A stretch of DNA of 64,000 nucleotides, from NCBI RefSeq assembly GCF_900110465.1, contig NZ_FODV01000004.1, positions 272,108 to 336,107 on the forward strand, in the 5' to 3' direction. A program made the translations under genes and the position numbers. This DNA comes from Halogranum amylolyticum. Lineage in GTDB: Archaea > Halobacteriota > Halobacteria > Halobacteriales > Haloferacaceae. The notes below the pieces were generated by a model. That model saw only the letters and a list, made by a program, of their open reading frames with translations, had not been told where the DNA came from and did no database searches. Shown here piece after piece: positions 28,688 through 37,238 of the stretch (position 1 is its first letter; each line of letters opens with the position of its first letter).

Positions 28688-29305
28688 TCACCGAGACCGA
28701 CGGTCGGAGTACCTCTGTACGACGACCCCGACCCCGAGAAGCACGAGCACACAGAGGACGGCCAGCGCAGGGCGTTCGGCGGCGGCGTCGACGGCGGCCG
28801 CGAAGAGCGGTTGCTGGCGACCGTAGTAGACGAGCGCGCTGGCGGCGGCGTAGAACCCGGCGGTCCCGACCGCGGTGTACGCGCCGAACCGAAGCGGCTC
28901 CATCTTGGCGAGACCGGCCGGGATAGAGATCACCGACCGAAGCACGGGGAGGAACCGTCCCCAGAGCACCGACGACTGTCCCCAGCGTCGAAACCACGAC
29001 TGTCCGCGTTCGATTCGCTCCTCGGAGACGTCGATACGGTCCCGTATCCAGTCGCGCTCCCCGACTCGGGTGTCGTAGAAGACGTAGAACGGGACGAGCG
29101 CACCGACCGTCCCCCCGACGGTGGCCGCCAGCACGAACACGAGAAACGAGGGGACGTCGGTGACGAGCAGCGCGGCCGCCGCGGGGACGACGACTTCGCT
29201 CGGCAGGAGCGGAAAGAGCATCGACGTCTCGAGGAAGGTGAACAGACAGAGGACGAGCGGGCCGTACAGCCGCAGGGAGTCGAGCAGAACTCTCGTCGGG
29301 TCCAC
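28688..29305 (-). CDS. DedA/VTT-domain membrane protein
   Basis: A 205-residue membrane protein with the VTT/DedA pattern: an early TFLETSMLFPLLPSEVVVP segment, a glycine-rich helix (GGTVGALVPFYVFYDTRVG) and the diagnostic GRFLPVLRSVISIPAG, then two more membrane helices. DedA proteins are thought to act in phospholipid transport across membranes; the archaeal role is unproven. The GTG at 29305 was chosen as start because the upstream extension is basic and unlike the family; a GTTATG box lies about 25 bases upstream. Confidence 0.82.
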   Translation of the reverse strand: MDPTRVLLDSLRLYGPLVLCLFTFLETSMLFPLLPSEVVVPAAAALLVTDVPSFLVFVLAATVGGTVGALVPFYVFYDTRVGERDWIRDRIDVSEERIERGQSWFRRWGQSSVLWGRFLPVLRSVISIPAGLAKMEPLRFGAYTAVGTAGFYAAASALVYYGRQQPLFAAAVDAAAERPALAVLCVLVLLGVGVVVQRYSDRRSR

Positions 29306-29449
29306 GTCGTGACGTTGGTGACGACGGCATAACACCCCTTGGGCCGGCATCGACGTCGACGGTCGATTGTGACGTCGACGGTCGACGGCGACGCCGACAG
29401 GCGACAACGACGCCGTGACCGACAGCGACGCCGACGATCGACTCGGTGT

Positions 29450-30016
29450 CTACCGCCCGTCGACGTATCTGAACGCCGAACCTGCCCGCTCCGCGGTCAC
29501 CTCGTCGCGTCGAGAGTCGCCGACGAAGACCGCCTTCGAGGCGTCGACGCCGAGTGCTCGGAGCGTCGCCAGCAACGGTTCGGGGTCGGGTTTGCGCGTC
29601 GCCACCGAGTCGCGGCCGACGACGCTGCCGACGTGTGGGGCGAGTTCGTGGACGTCGAGTGCGACCCGACAGGCCGCCTCGCAGTTGAGCGAGCAGACGC
29701 CGACGGGGACGCCGTGGTCGGCGACGCCGTCGGCCAGCGGGAGACGTTCCGAGCGCCGCGCACCCTCGGTCTCGTGGTCCGCGATGGCCGTCTCGACCGC
29801 GGGTCGGAGGCCGTGTTCGTCGGCCAGATCGAGCATCCCCCAGAGGTCGTAGTCGGTCGCGTCGACGCCTGCGTCGGCGAAGACGTCGACGACGTCGGCG
29901 GCGACGGCGTCCCAGTTCACGGCCAGCCGGACGAGCGTCCCGTCGAGATCGTAGACGACGGCGTCGAACTCAGCGAGGTCGGTGAGGTCGGGGAGGTCAG
30001 GAGCGTTGAGCGTCAC
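29450..30016 (-). CDS. HAD-family hydrolase (phosphatase)
   Basis: A 188-residue HAD hydrolase with motif I VVYDLDGTLV (nucleophile Asp), motif II VCSLN, motif III Lys in RKPDPEPLL and motif IV VFVGDSRRDEVTAE. A small helical cap lies between motifs I and II, as in phosphoglycolate-phosphatase-like members. The start is uncertain: the GTG at 30016 has a CTTTTCG box 28 bases upstream; an ATG at 30085 preceded by GGAG would add 23 residues and fall inside the inverted-repeat element described separately. Confidence 0.82.
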   Translation of the reverse strand: MTLNAPDLPDLTDLAEFDAVVYDLDGTLVRLAVNWDAVAADVVDVFADAGVDATDYDLWGMLDLADEHGLRPAVETAIADHETEGARRSERLPLADGVADHGVPVGVCSLNCEAACRVALDVHELAPHVGSVVGRDSVATRKPDPEPLLATLRALGVDASKAVFVGDSRRDEVTAERAGSAFRYVDGR

Positions 30017-30061
30017 TGTGTGACTCTCGGCGCGGGAGCGAAAAGACGACTTCGGTCGCTC

Positions 30062-30162
30062 ATAGGGGTTATCGTAGAATCTCATCGATGTTCTCCAAGG
30101 GAATCGAACCCTGTGGTTCACCAAACGTCTCTGATCTTCCGGTTGACGACGCTAACCCCTAT
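30062..30162. repeat. 101-nt element bounded by perfect 10-bp inverted repeats
   Basis: ATAGGGGTTA at 30062-30071 is matched by TAACCCCTAT at 30153-30162. On the minus strand the interior contains a tRNA T-loop-like stretch (AGGGTTCGATTCCCT, rc of 30098-30112), but no matching acceptor stem is present, so it is not a complete tRNA. The element begins exactly at the stop codon of the acyl-CoA dehydrogenase and reaches the upstream region of the HAD gene. It may be a structured RNA or a tRNA-derived integration scar. Confidence 0.5.
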
Positions 30163-31298
30163 CAGTCCAACACGCCGCGGGCGATGATCGTCTTCTGGAT
30201 CTCCGACGTCCCCTCGTAGATGGTCGTGATCTTCGAGTCGCGGTAGTAGCGCTCGACGTCGAAGTCGGTAGTGTAGCCGTAGCCGCCGTAGATCTGGACG
30301 GCCTCGTTGGTGACGTCGACGGCCGCCTCGCTGGCGAAGTACTTCGCCATCGACGCCGCGATGCGGTTGTCCTGTCCCGCGTCCTCCTGTCGGGCCGCCT
30401 CCCGAACCAGCAGGCGCGAGGCCTGCAGCTGTGTCGCCATGTCGGCGAACTTGTGACGGATCGTCTGAAACTCGCTGATGGGCTGGTCGAACTGTTCTCT
30501 GTCACCTGCGTACGCCTTCGCGTCGTCGAAGGCGGCCTGCGCGAGGCCTACTGCCTGCGAGGCGATGCCGATGCGCCCGCCAGTCAGGATACGGAACGCG
30601 GCGGAGAGCCCCTTCCCCTCCTCGGTGAGACGGTACTTCTCGGGGACGCGCACGCCGTCGAACGTCATCGCCGTGGTGTCGCTGGCGCGGAGGCCGAGTT
30701 TGTGCTCCTTCTTGCCAACCTCGACGCCGTCGTAGTCGGCGGGGACGAGGAACTGCGTGATCCCCTCGTCGGTCTTCGCGAAGACGATGTAGACGCCCGC
30801 GCGCTGGCCGTTGGTGATCCACTGTTTCTCGCCGGTGATCACGTACTCGTCGCCGTCTCGCTCGGCGCGAGTGGTCATCTCCGCCGGGTTCGACCCGGCC
30901 TGCGGCTCCGAGAGACAGAACGCGCCGACCGGCCGCCCGTCGACCATCTCCGGAAGCCACTCGTCTTTCACCTCGTCGGTGCCGAACTCGGCGATACAGG
31001 AGGTGGCGAGACAGTGCACCGAGAGCGCCGTCGCGACGGCGAGTTGGCCGTAGGCGACCTCCTCGTTGACGATGCTGTACGTCGTTCTGTCCGCGCCGAA
31101 CCCGCCGTACTCCTCGGGGACCGTGAGTCCGGTGAGGTCCAGTTCGGCGAGGCCGTCCCAGACGTCCTCGGGGAACGTCTCGGTCTCGTCGGCCTCGCGT
31201 CCGCCGGGTCGGATCTCCTCGACGGCGAACTCGTGGACGACGTCGCGGATCGCCCGCTGTTCGGGCGTGAGCGCGGAGTCGACGGCTGCGAATACCAT
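30162..31298 (-). CDS. Acyl-CoA dehydrogenase
   Basis: A 378-residue flavoenzyme. Features: the N-terminal helical domain, the middle-domain signature GAFCLSEPQAGSNPAEM and the WITNG motif, and the catalytic glutamate E362 in IYEGTSEIQ at the C-terminus as in short/medium-chain enzymes. Substrate length cannot be judged. It would hand electrons to ETF, so functionally it connects to the etfBA-fixCX operon elsewhere in the window, although no operon links them. A CTTTTTCC box 25 bases upstream supports the ATG. Confidence 0.92.
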   Translation of the reverse strand: MVFAAVDSALTPEQRAIRDVVHEFAVEEIRPGGREADETETFPEDVWDGLAELDLTGLTVPEEYGGFGADRTTYSIVNEEVAYGQLAVATALSVHCLATSCIAEFGTDEVKDEWLPEMVDGRPVGAFCLSEPQAGSNPAEMTTRAERDGDEYVITGEKQWITNGQRAGVYIVFAKTDEGITQFLVPADYDGVEVGKKEHKLGLRASDTTAMTFDGVRVPEKYRLTEEGKGLSAAFRILTGGRIGIASQAVGLAQAAFDDAKAYAGDREQFDQPISEFQTIRHKFADMATQLQASRLLVREAARQEDAGQDNRIAASMAKYFASEAAVDVTNEAVQIYGGYGYTTDFDVERYYRDSKITTIYEGTSEIQKTIIARGVLD

Positions 31299-31352
31299 GG
31301 CTGATGGTTCGGTCCGTGATGGAAAAAGATGACTAATACGGAGGCGAGTGAG

Positions 31353-32564
31353 TCAGCGTCGCACGGACGCGACCACGTCCCCCGGTTCGGCGTCCAGTCC
31401 ACCGCCCTGTGCGAACGTCGGCCCGCCGCCGCCACCGCCGCCGAACTCGTCCGTGAGGTCGTCGACGACGTCGCCCGCGGCGACGTCGCCGGTGGAGGCG
31501 ACGACGACGAACGTCGACCCTTGCTGGCCCGCGACGACGACGACGTCCGCGTCGTCGCCGTCGCCGACGACATCTTTGGCCGCGTCGCCGACGTCGTTGG
31601 GGCCGAACCCGTCGACGGCACCGACGCGCCACGTCAGCCCGTCGCGGTCGACCGCGTCGAGTCCGGCGAGTCGCGCGCCAAGCATCTCCGCTTTCAGTTC
31701 GTTCAGTTCGGTCTCGAGTGCCTCGGTCTTCTCGCGCACGTTCCGAACCATCTCGGGGAGTTCCGAGACGCTGGTTCCGAGCTCGCGGGCCGCCTCGAGC
31801 GTCGCCCGCCGCTCGTCGGCGCGACGGTCCACGGCCGCCGGACCGACCGCGAACTCGACGCGGGTGAGTCCCTCGCCGGGGTTCGAGCGGCCCAGCACCT
31901 GGACGGGGCCGATCTCCCGCGTGTTCGAGACGTGCGTGCCGCCGCAGGCGGCGACGTCGAACGGGGTGTCGTCTTCGGCACCGACAGTGACGATGCGGAC
32001 CGCGTCGCTGTCGCTGAACACACCCTCTTCGGTCTTGACGTTGAACGCGACCTCCTCGCGAGCGCGCGCCTCCTCGACCGGGATCTCCTCCCACGAAACG
32101 GGTAGCGAGTCCCAGACGATTCGGTTGACGAGTCGTTCGAGATCGACCAGCGTCGCGTCGTCGATCTCCGTCGACGTCTCGAAGTCGACGCGGACCTTCT
32201 CGTCGTCGATGTTGAACCCGCCGTAGCCGAGGTCGTCGAGGTACTCCCGGCCCGCGCCGTACAGCGCGTGACTGGCGGTGTGGGCGCGCATACAGTAGGT
32301 GCGGAACGCGTCGTCGACGACGCCGGTCACCGTGTCACCGACGCCGACGTCGGGCGTCGACTCCAGCGTGTGCACCACGTCGCCGTCGCGGTGCTGGACG
32401 TCGGCGACCGCGACGCCGGCGAGCGTGCCGCGGTCTGCGGGTTGGCCGCCGCTCTCGGCGTAGAAGTAGGTGTCGTCGAGGACGACCTCGCGGCCGTTGA
32501 CGGCGGCGACAGTGGCCTCGAACTCGCGGACGTCCGGTTCGGCAGGTGCGAGAGACTGTGGCAT
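31353..32564 (-). CDS. alaX: Alanyl-tRNA editing protein AlaX (long form with DHHA1 domain)
   Basis: A 403-residue trans-editing protein that hydrolyses Ser-tRNA(Ala). The editing site ligands are HTASHAL near residue 95 and CGGTHVSNT near 215. The N-terminus has the AlaRS-like second domain (DDTYFYAESGGQPADRG). A coiled region (about 265-300) leads into a C-terminal DHHA1 domain with the Gly-rich GGGGGGGPTFAQGGG tip. No aminoacylation domain, so not AlaRS. A CTTTTTGTC box lies 28 bases upstream of the ATG. Confidence 0.92.
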   Translation of the reverse strand: MPQSLAPAEPDVREFEATVAAVNGREVVLDDTYFYAESGGQPADRGTLAGVAVADVQHRDGDVVHTLESTPDVGVGDTVTGVVDDAFRTYCMRAHTASHALYGAGREYLDDLGYGGFNIDDEKVRVDFETSTEIDDATLVDLERLVNRIVWDSLPVSWEEIPVEEARAREEVAFNVKTEEGVFSDSDAVRIVTVGAEDDTPFDVAACGGTHVSNTREIGPVQVLGRSNPGEGLTRVEFAVGPAAVDRRADERRATLEAARELGTSVSELPEMVRNVREKTEALETELNELKAEMLGARLAGLDAVDRDGLTWRVGAVDGFGPNDVGDAAKDVVGDGDDADVVVVAGQQGSTFVVVASTGDVAAGDVVDDLTDEFGGGGGGGPTFAQGGGLDAEPGDVVASVRR

Positions 32565-32629
32565 AGGAGGCCGGAAACGCCCGGGAGACAAAAAGATACG
32601 ACTCTCGGTCGACTCGTCCGCTACTCGGA

Positions 32630-33151
32630 CTACTCGTCGACGAGCGAGAGGTCGAGTCGCGACTCGAGCTTTCGGACGACCGACCCGCCGACGCCCGCAC
32701 GCGTCGCGCGCCCCTGTTCGACGGCGCGGACGTCGTCCTCGTCGACGTCGAGTTCGGCCGCGAGTTCCTCGACAGTCAACCCCGCCTCCTGGCGGGCGGC
32801 CTCGACTTTCGGACCGTAGTCCGAGACGAGATAGGGGAGCCGGTCTTTCTCGTAGTTCGTCCCCTCCTCTTCCCAGTGTTTCGCGTCGCCCTTCTGGGCG
32901 TCGTACATCTTCGCGGCCGTCTGCGCGGCGCGCTTCTTGCGGCTGACCTGCGTGTCGTCGCACTGTTGGTCCTGCTCGCGACGCTTGCGGTCCGTGTTTC
33001 GGTTCTCGCCGTGCGGCGCACAGTCCGGACAGACGAGCAGGGTGGCGCCGGCGACGTTCGCCTGTCGGAGTCGCCCGCTCTGCTTCCCGCAGAGTTCACA
33101 GGCGTCGCCGTCGTCGCCACCACCGCCGCGACCGGTCGAGTACTTAGCCAT
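32630..33151 (-). CDS. Archaeal multiprotein bridging factor (aMBF1)
   Basis: A 173-residue protein with an N-terminal zinc ribbon (CELCGK and CPDCAPHG), a basic linker of about 50 residues (NRNTDRKRREQDQQ; VSRKKRAAQTAAK) and a C-terminal Cro-type HTH (VEAARQEAGLTVEELAAELD). It is thought to bridge TBP and other factors or the small ribosomal subunit. The TTTAAAC box 28 bases upstream supports the ATG at 33151. Confidence 0.9.
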   Translation of the reverse strand: MAKYSTGRGGGGDDGDACELCGKQSGRLRQANVAGATLLVCPDCAPHGENRNTDRKRREQDQQCDDTQVSRKKRAAQTAAKMYDAQKGDAKHWEEEGTNYEKDRLPYLVSDYGPKVEAARQEAGLTVEELAAELDVDEDDVRAVEQGRATRAGVGGSVVRKLESRLDLSLVDE

Positions 33152-33395
33152 GGCGTTGGATACTGAGTCTACGCGTTTAAATCCGCGGCTGAGGCTGCCG
33201 GGCGTCGTATCGAGCGCTGTGAGCGGCGCCGCTCGAGGCAGGAGTAAACGGACGCCGACCCGAGCAGCGTCGCTCGGAAGTTTGCGTCCGGAAGGATTGT
33301 GCGTGGGTGATGTCCGTGTAGGGACGTCACCTGCATCGTGTCCCGGGCGGCGACGCCGCCTCGGGTTCCGCGACCCCGAAGGGCCGCGATTGCGA

Positions 33396-33480
33396 TGCGT
33401 GGGACCGGATTTGAACCGGCGGACCTCTACAGGACAGCGCCCTCAACGCTGCGCCGTTGGCCTGGCTTGGCTACCCACGC
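33396..33480 (-). tRNA. tRNA-Leu (anticodon GAG)
   Basis: An 85-nt class II tRNA on the minus strand. The acceptor stem GCGTGGG pairs with CCCACGC, discriminator A. The anticodon stem CAGCG/CGCTG closes the loop TTGAGGG, anticodon GAG (Leu). A long variable arm precedes the T arm with TTCAAAT. No intron. Confidence 0.93.
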
Positions 33481-33594
33481 TCGCTACGTGTCTTGTCTTA
33501 CTGCACTCCGTTCTTTCTCGGGGTCAAATAAAAGCGCTTTCCTTTCGTCCGCCCCCTGTCGGGCGTTCCCATCACACCCAACTCCGAACGGTTC

Positions 33595-34185
33595 ATGGCG
33601 ACTCCGACCCCAACTGGAGTCATGGAACTGCAGCGTGCGCGGAACCACGTCCCGGCTCTGACCGTCGCGTTGACGACCGTCTCGCTCGCACTGGTGTTCG
33701 GTGCCATCCTCGGTGCGATTCCGGCGAACTCGCTCCCGAGAGCCCCGGAGAGCTTCCTGAACGCCATCCCTCACGTCAACGCTGTCGTCAGTACGGTCGC
33801 CATCGGCACCATCCTCGCGGGCGTCCGGTTCATCCGCCGCGGCGAAGTCGAGCGACACCGCGCGATGATGCTCGCGTCGCTCGCGCTGTTCGTCACCTTC
33901 CTCGTGCTTTACCTCTACCGGATCACGATGGAGGGGACGACCGAGTTCGGCGGCCCCGAGACGATCTACCGGTTCGTCTACCTGCCGACGCTGGCGGTGC
34001 ATATCCTGCTCGCGGTCGTCTGCATCCCGCTTCTCTACTACGTGCTCCTGCTCGCGACGACCCGACCCGTCGCGGAGCTGTACGAGACGAGTCACAAGCG
34101 GATCGGCCGCGTCGCAGCGACGCTGTGGCTGGTCTCGTTCACACTCGGCAACGTCGTCTACGCGCTGCTCTACTGGCTGTACTGA
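33595..34185 (+). CDS. DUF420 family membrane protein
   Basis: A 196-residue protein with five membrane helices and conserved histidines at helix ends (IPHVNAVVS, EVERHRAMML, LAVHILLAVV, TSHKRIGRVA), the DUF420 pattern. Relatives (CtaM/YozB) help assemble heme-copper oxidases or are linked to haem enzymes; that is family knowledge. The ATG at 33595 is used; a second ATG nine codons later is also possible. Confidence 0.85.
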   Translation: MATPTPTGVMELQRARNHVPALTVALTTVSLALVFGAILGAIPANSLPRAPESFLNAIPHVNAVVSTVAIGTILAGVRFIRRGEVERHRAMMLASLALFVTFLVLYLYRITMEGTTEFGGPETIYRFVYLPTLAVHILLAVVCIPLLYYVLLLATTRPVAELYETSHKRIGRVAATLWLVSFTLGNVVYALLYWLY

Positions 34186-34250
34186 CCCCGCAGTCCCAGT
34201 TCGTGGGAACGAGCGACACGTCGTAGTCGTTCGGCGACCTCTCTCTACCT

Positions 34251-34673
34251 ATGAGTCCGACACCGACGAGCGTCGAGACCGCGACGACCACGAACGAGAC
34301 GGGGAGCGGACCGACCACGACGGTCGAAGTACGGGCGACGGGTCACGTCCGACGCGAGTTGGGATGGTGGAACCGGGAGTTCACGTTCGAGGGGACGACG
34401 CTCCGCGAGTTCCTCGAGGCGTTCTTCGAGGAGTACGACGTCAGCGACCTGCTCATCGCCGAGACGGAGGCGGAGTCGACGGCACACGGGTGGGCACGGC
34501 CGCCGGCCGAGTTACCCGGTACGTGGCGGAAGAACCCCGAGGGCGAGCAGTCGAGAGTCTACGCTCGCATCTGTATCAACGGGCGGTTCAACGAGCATCT
34601 CGGTGGGTTCGACGCCGAGTTACGGGACGGCGACCGGGTCGCGCTCATCTACCCGTTCATGTTCTGCTGTTGA
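34251..34673 (+). CDS. MoaD/ThiS-like beta-grasp protein ending in Cys-Cys
   Basis: A 140-residue protein. After a Thr/Ser-rich leader (1-25), residues about 24-140 fit a MoaD/ThiS ubiquitin fold: TTVEVRATGHVRREL strand, FEGTTLREFLEAFFEEYDV helix, SRVYARICINGRF and LRDGDRVALIYPFMFCC. Classical MoaD, ThiS and SAMP proteins end in Gly-Gly for adenylation and sulfur transfer, whereas this one ends FMFCC, and it carries a central insert (about 75-95). A different role or sulfur-carrying chemistry is possible. It has its own start and is convergent with purF. Confidence 0.72.
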   Translation: MSPTPTSVETATTTNETGSGPTTTVEVRATGHVRRELGWWNREFTFEGTTLREFLEAFFEEYDVSDLLIAETEAESTAHGWARPPAELPGTWRKNPEGEQSRVYARICINGRFNEHLGGFDAELRDGDRVALIYPFMFCC

Positions 34674-34685
34674 GCGAGAGACGAG

Positions 34686-36164
34686 TCAGTCGTCGGCCAG
34701 CGTCTGCCCGCCGATCGACGGGCGTTCGACCTCGCGGTCGGTCGGTTCGCCGTCGATGTCGTAGGGGTACTCGCCGGTGACACAGCCGAGACAGAGATCC
34801 GCACGCGACTCTCCGAGGACGTCGGCGACGGCGTCGATAGAGAGGTACGCGAGACTGTCGGCACCGATCTCCTCGCGGACGTCCTCGGTCGTCTGTCCCG
34901 CCGCGATGAGTTCGTCGCGCGAGGCCATGTCGATGCCCATGTAGCAGGGGGCGACGATGGCCGGCGCGCCGATGCGCATGTGGACCTCCTCGGCCCCGGC
35001 GTCGCGCAGCAGGTCGACGAGTTGGTTCGAGGTGGTGCCGCGGACGATGCTGTCGTCGATGATGGTGACGGTCTTCCCCTCGACGGTGCTCTTGATCGGG
35101 TTGAGCTTCAGGCGGACCGCGCGTTCGCGTTCGTCCTGCGTCGGCATGATGAACGTCCGGCCGACGTACCGGTTCTTCATCAGCCCCTCGGCGAACTCGA
35201 CGCCGTCGGCGTCCTCGTCGTCGTTGGCGGCCTCGGCGTACCCCGAGGCGAACGCGCGACCCGAGTCGGGGACGGGCATGACGACGTCGCTGTCGATGCC
35301 GCTCTCCTCCCAGAGTTTGCGGCCGAGGTTGCGGCGCACCTCGTAGACGAGGTTGTCGTCGATAACAGAATCAGGCCGGGCGAAGTAGACGTGTTCGAAG
35401 AAACAGTGGGCGGTGTTGTCGGGTTCGACGAGTTGATACGAGTCGAAGCCTGTCCCCCCCTTCTCGAGCAAGACGAGTTCGCCGGGGCGGACGTCGCGGA
35501 CGAGTTCGCCGTCGAGTGTGTCGATAGCGGCCGACTCGCTGGCGACGACGTAGCCGTCGTCGACCTTCCCGATACAGAGCGGTCGGTTCCCCTGCGGGTC
35601 GCGGACGCCGAGGACGACGTCGTCGTGCGTGATGGTCAGCGAGTAGGAGCCGTGGATGCGCTCCATCGTCCGCTTGACCGCACGCACGAGATCCTCCTCC
35701 AGCAGGTTGCGCGCGAGGTCGTGGGCGATGACCTCCGTGTCGCCGTTCGAGGTGAACGCGTGACCGAGCCCCTCCAGCTCGTCGCGGATCTCGTCGGCGT
35801 TGACGAGGTTGCCGTTGTGGGCGAGACCGAGCGCGCCGGACTTGAACGAGACGGAGAACGGCTGGGCACAGCAGCTGTTGACGCCGCCGGCGGTCGGGTA
35901 GCGGACGTGGCCGATACCGGTCGATCCGTTCAGCTGGTCGAGATCGCCCTCCTCGAACACGTCGCCGACGAGCCCCATGTCGACGTGGCTGTGCTGCTGG
36001 AACCCGTCGTGGGTGACGATACCCGCGGACTCCTGCCCGCGGTGTTGGAGCGCGTACAGTGAGTAGTACAGCGGCCGCGCGGCGTTGCGGTCGGCGAGGG
36101 AGACGCCGACGACACCGCACTTCTCTGTTGGACCGTCGTGGGAGTGATCCCGCCCGTCTGCCAT
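34686..36164 (-). CDS. purF: Amidophosphoribosyltransferase (first step of purine synthesis)
   Basis: A 492-residue PurF. Cys 16 in EKCGVVGVS is the glutaminase nucleophile after removal of a short propeptide. The glutamine domain contains QHRGQESAGI and the phosphoribosyl domain has VTIIDDSIVRGTTSNQL for PRPP. C-terminal cysteines (CYMGIDM, CLGCVTGEYP) fit the 4Fe-4S-binding PurF class. The ATG at 36164 has a GTTTTTACC box 28 bases upstream; the longer open frame upstream is not coding-like. Confidence 0.94.
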   Translation of the reverse strand: MADGRDHSHDGPTEKCGVVGVSLADRNAARPLYYSLYALQHRGQESAGIVTHDGFQQHSHVDMGLVGDVFEEGDLDQLNGSTGIGHVRYPTAGGVNSCCAQPFSVSFKSGALGLAHNGNLVNADEIRDELEGLGHAFTSNGDTEVIAHDLARNLLEEDLVRAVKRTMERIHGSYSLTITHDDVVLGVRDPQGNRPLCIGKVDDGYVVASESAAIDTLDGELVRDVRPGELVLLEKGGTGFDSYQLVEPDNTAHCFFEHVYFARPDSVIDDNLVYEVRRNLGRKLWEESGIDSDVVMPVPDSGRAFASGYAEAANDDEDADGVEFAEGLMKNRYVGRTFIMPTQDERERAVRLKLNPIKSTVEGKTVTIIDDSIVRGTTSNQLVDLLRDAGAEEVHMRIGAPAIVAPCYMGIDMASRDELIAAGQTTEDVREEIGADSLAYLSIDAVADVLGESRADLCLGCVTGEYPYDIDGEPTDREVERPSIGGQTLADD

Positions 36165-36493
36165 GGGCGACGCTGGGTCGTCCAGCGGTAAAAACTCTCG
36201 CAATTGTGCCGTATTCGACGTTATTCGACGCCGATATGTGCACGAGCGTGTATGGTTGCGGTGAGCCGATTGACGTGTCGGTCGCGGTCGACGCCGGCGG
36301 GTCCGAGAGCGTTCAGATGACGAAAGCCGGTGTCGATGGGACTCCCGACCGCGACGCTGGGGCGACGACGCCTTCGACGCGGTTGTGGAGTCGCTCGGGA
36401 GTGGGAACAAGCGAGAAGAGAGCTATCGCTCGGAGTGAAGTCTACCTCGGCGACCGGAGAGACCGGTGCCGAAAGGAGTGTCGAAACTGAGAG
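36165..36493. other. Intergenic region between purF and rpl37e
   Basis: About 330 bases. It holds the purF promoter at its left end. An open frame at 36239-36490 (plus strand) has a composition unlike the neighbouring genes and no recognisable motif. I see no other feature. Confidence 0.5.
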
Positions 36494-36670
36494 TTAGTTG
36501 TCGCCGGCTTTCGACTGCCAGGCGTAGTCTCGACGCTTCGCCGACTTACCGAAGCCGCAGGACGAGCACTCCTTCTTCTTGACGTGGTAGGATTTCTCGC
36601 CGCAGCGACGGCACTTCACGTGCGTCGTCTTGTTCTTCTTCCCTTGGCTCGGGGTACCAGCACCGGTCAT
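36494..36670 (-). CDS. rpl37e: 50S ribosomal protein L37e
   Basis: A 58-residue zinc-finger ribosomal protein starting [20 protein letters not shown]. Two CxxC motifs (CRRCG and CSSCGFG) bind zinc and the tail [13 protein letters not shown] is characteristic. It overlaps the upstream lsm gene by ATGA, an arrangement conserved in haloarchaea. Basic composition, as expected for a ribosomal protein. Confidence 0.95.
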   Translation of the reverse strand: MTGAGTPSQGKKNKTTHVKCRRCGEKSYHVKKKECSSCGFGKSAKRRDYAWQSKAGDN

Positions 36671-36900
36671 GCTTTGATTGTGACGACGTTATCGCCGCGT
36701 ATAATCGTTGTGTCTTCGACCGCTTCGACATCCAACTCGCCGAGTGCGTCGTCGTCGACGTCGAGGCTCTCTTCCAGCACGACGTTCATGTGCTGGTCGT
36801 AACCCGCGAGTGTCCCGTAGTACTCGGCGCCGTCTTTCAGCTGCACGGTCACCGGTTCGTTCAGGGACGCCTCGAGTACGTCCAGGGGTCGTCCGCTCAT
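36667..36900 (-). CDS. lsm: Sm-like RNA-binding protein (LSm)
   Basis: A 77-residue archaeal LSm starting [20 protein letters not shown]. The Sm1 motif covers [23 protein letters not shown] and Sm2 is [12 protein letters not shown]. It forms rings that bind U-rich RNA. The GTTTAATA box 28 bases upstream fits a leaderless ATG at 36900. Co-transcribed with rpl37e. Confidence 0.95.
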   Translation of the reverse strand: MSGRPLDVLEASLNEPVTVQLKDGAEYYGTLAGYDQHMNVVLEESLDVDDDALGELDVEAVEDTTIIRGDNVVTIKA

Positions 36901-37111
36901 GGCAAAGACGCTTCGCGTTTCGGTATTAAACATACTGGTTGTTCTCCCGTCTCGGTCGCTTAGCCGGCTAAAATTTCCACTACCGTTACCTATCTCGGAC
37001 GACGAACGGCTGCTCGCGACGTTTCCTGATTAGAATCCCCGACGTCCCCGCGGCAGATGCTCGCCGGTGACGAGCACGCGAGGTGCTCGTCACGTAACTC
37101 GCATCAGAAGG

Positions 37112-37194
37112 CGGTGGGACTGGGATTCGAACCCAGGAAGCCAAAGGCTACCTGCTTTCAAGGCAGGCGCAATAGTCCACTCTGCCATCCCACC
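37112..37194 (-). tRNA. tRNA-Ser (anticodon TGA)
   Basis: An 83-nt class II tRNA on the minus strand. Acceptor GGTGGGA pairs with TCCCACC, discriminator G as expected for Ser. The anticodon stem CTGC/GCAG bounds CTTGAAA, anticodon TGA. A long variable arm is followed by TTCGAAT in the T loop. Confidence 0.93.
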
Positions 37195-37238
37195 CGCGGG
37201 AGTGACTACCGGGTCGTGGGTCTAAGAACTGTCGGTCC

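Noticed and set aside
30062..30162. Complete tRNA in the 101-nt element
   Set aside because: A T-loop-like sequence is present but no acceptor stem pairs across it; the terminal inverted repeats lie too far from the T arm.
36239..36490. Small plus-strand frame between purF and rpl37e
   Set aside because: Codon and residue composition do not resemble neighbouring genes, and no promoter or ribosome site was seen.
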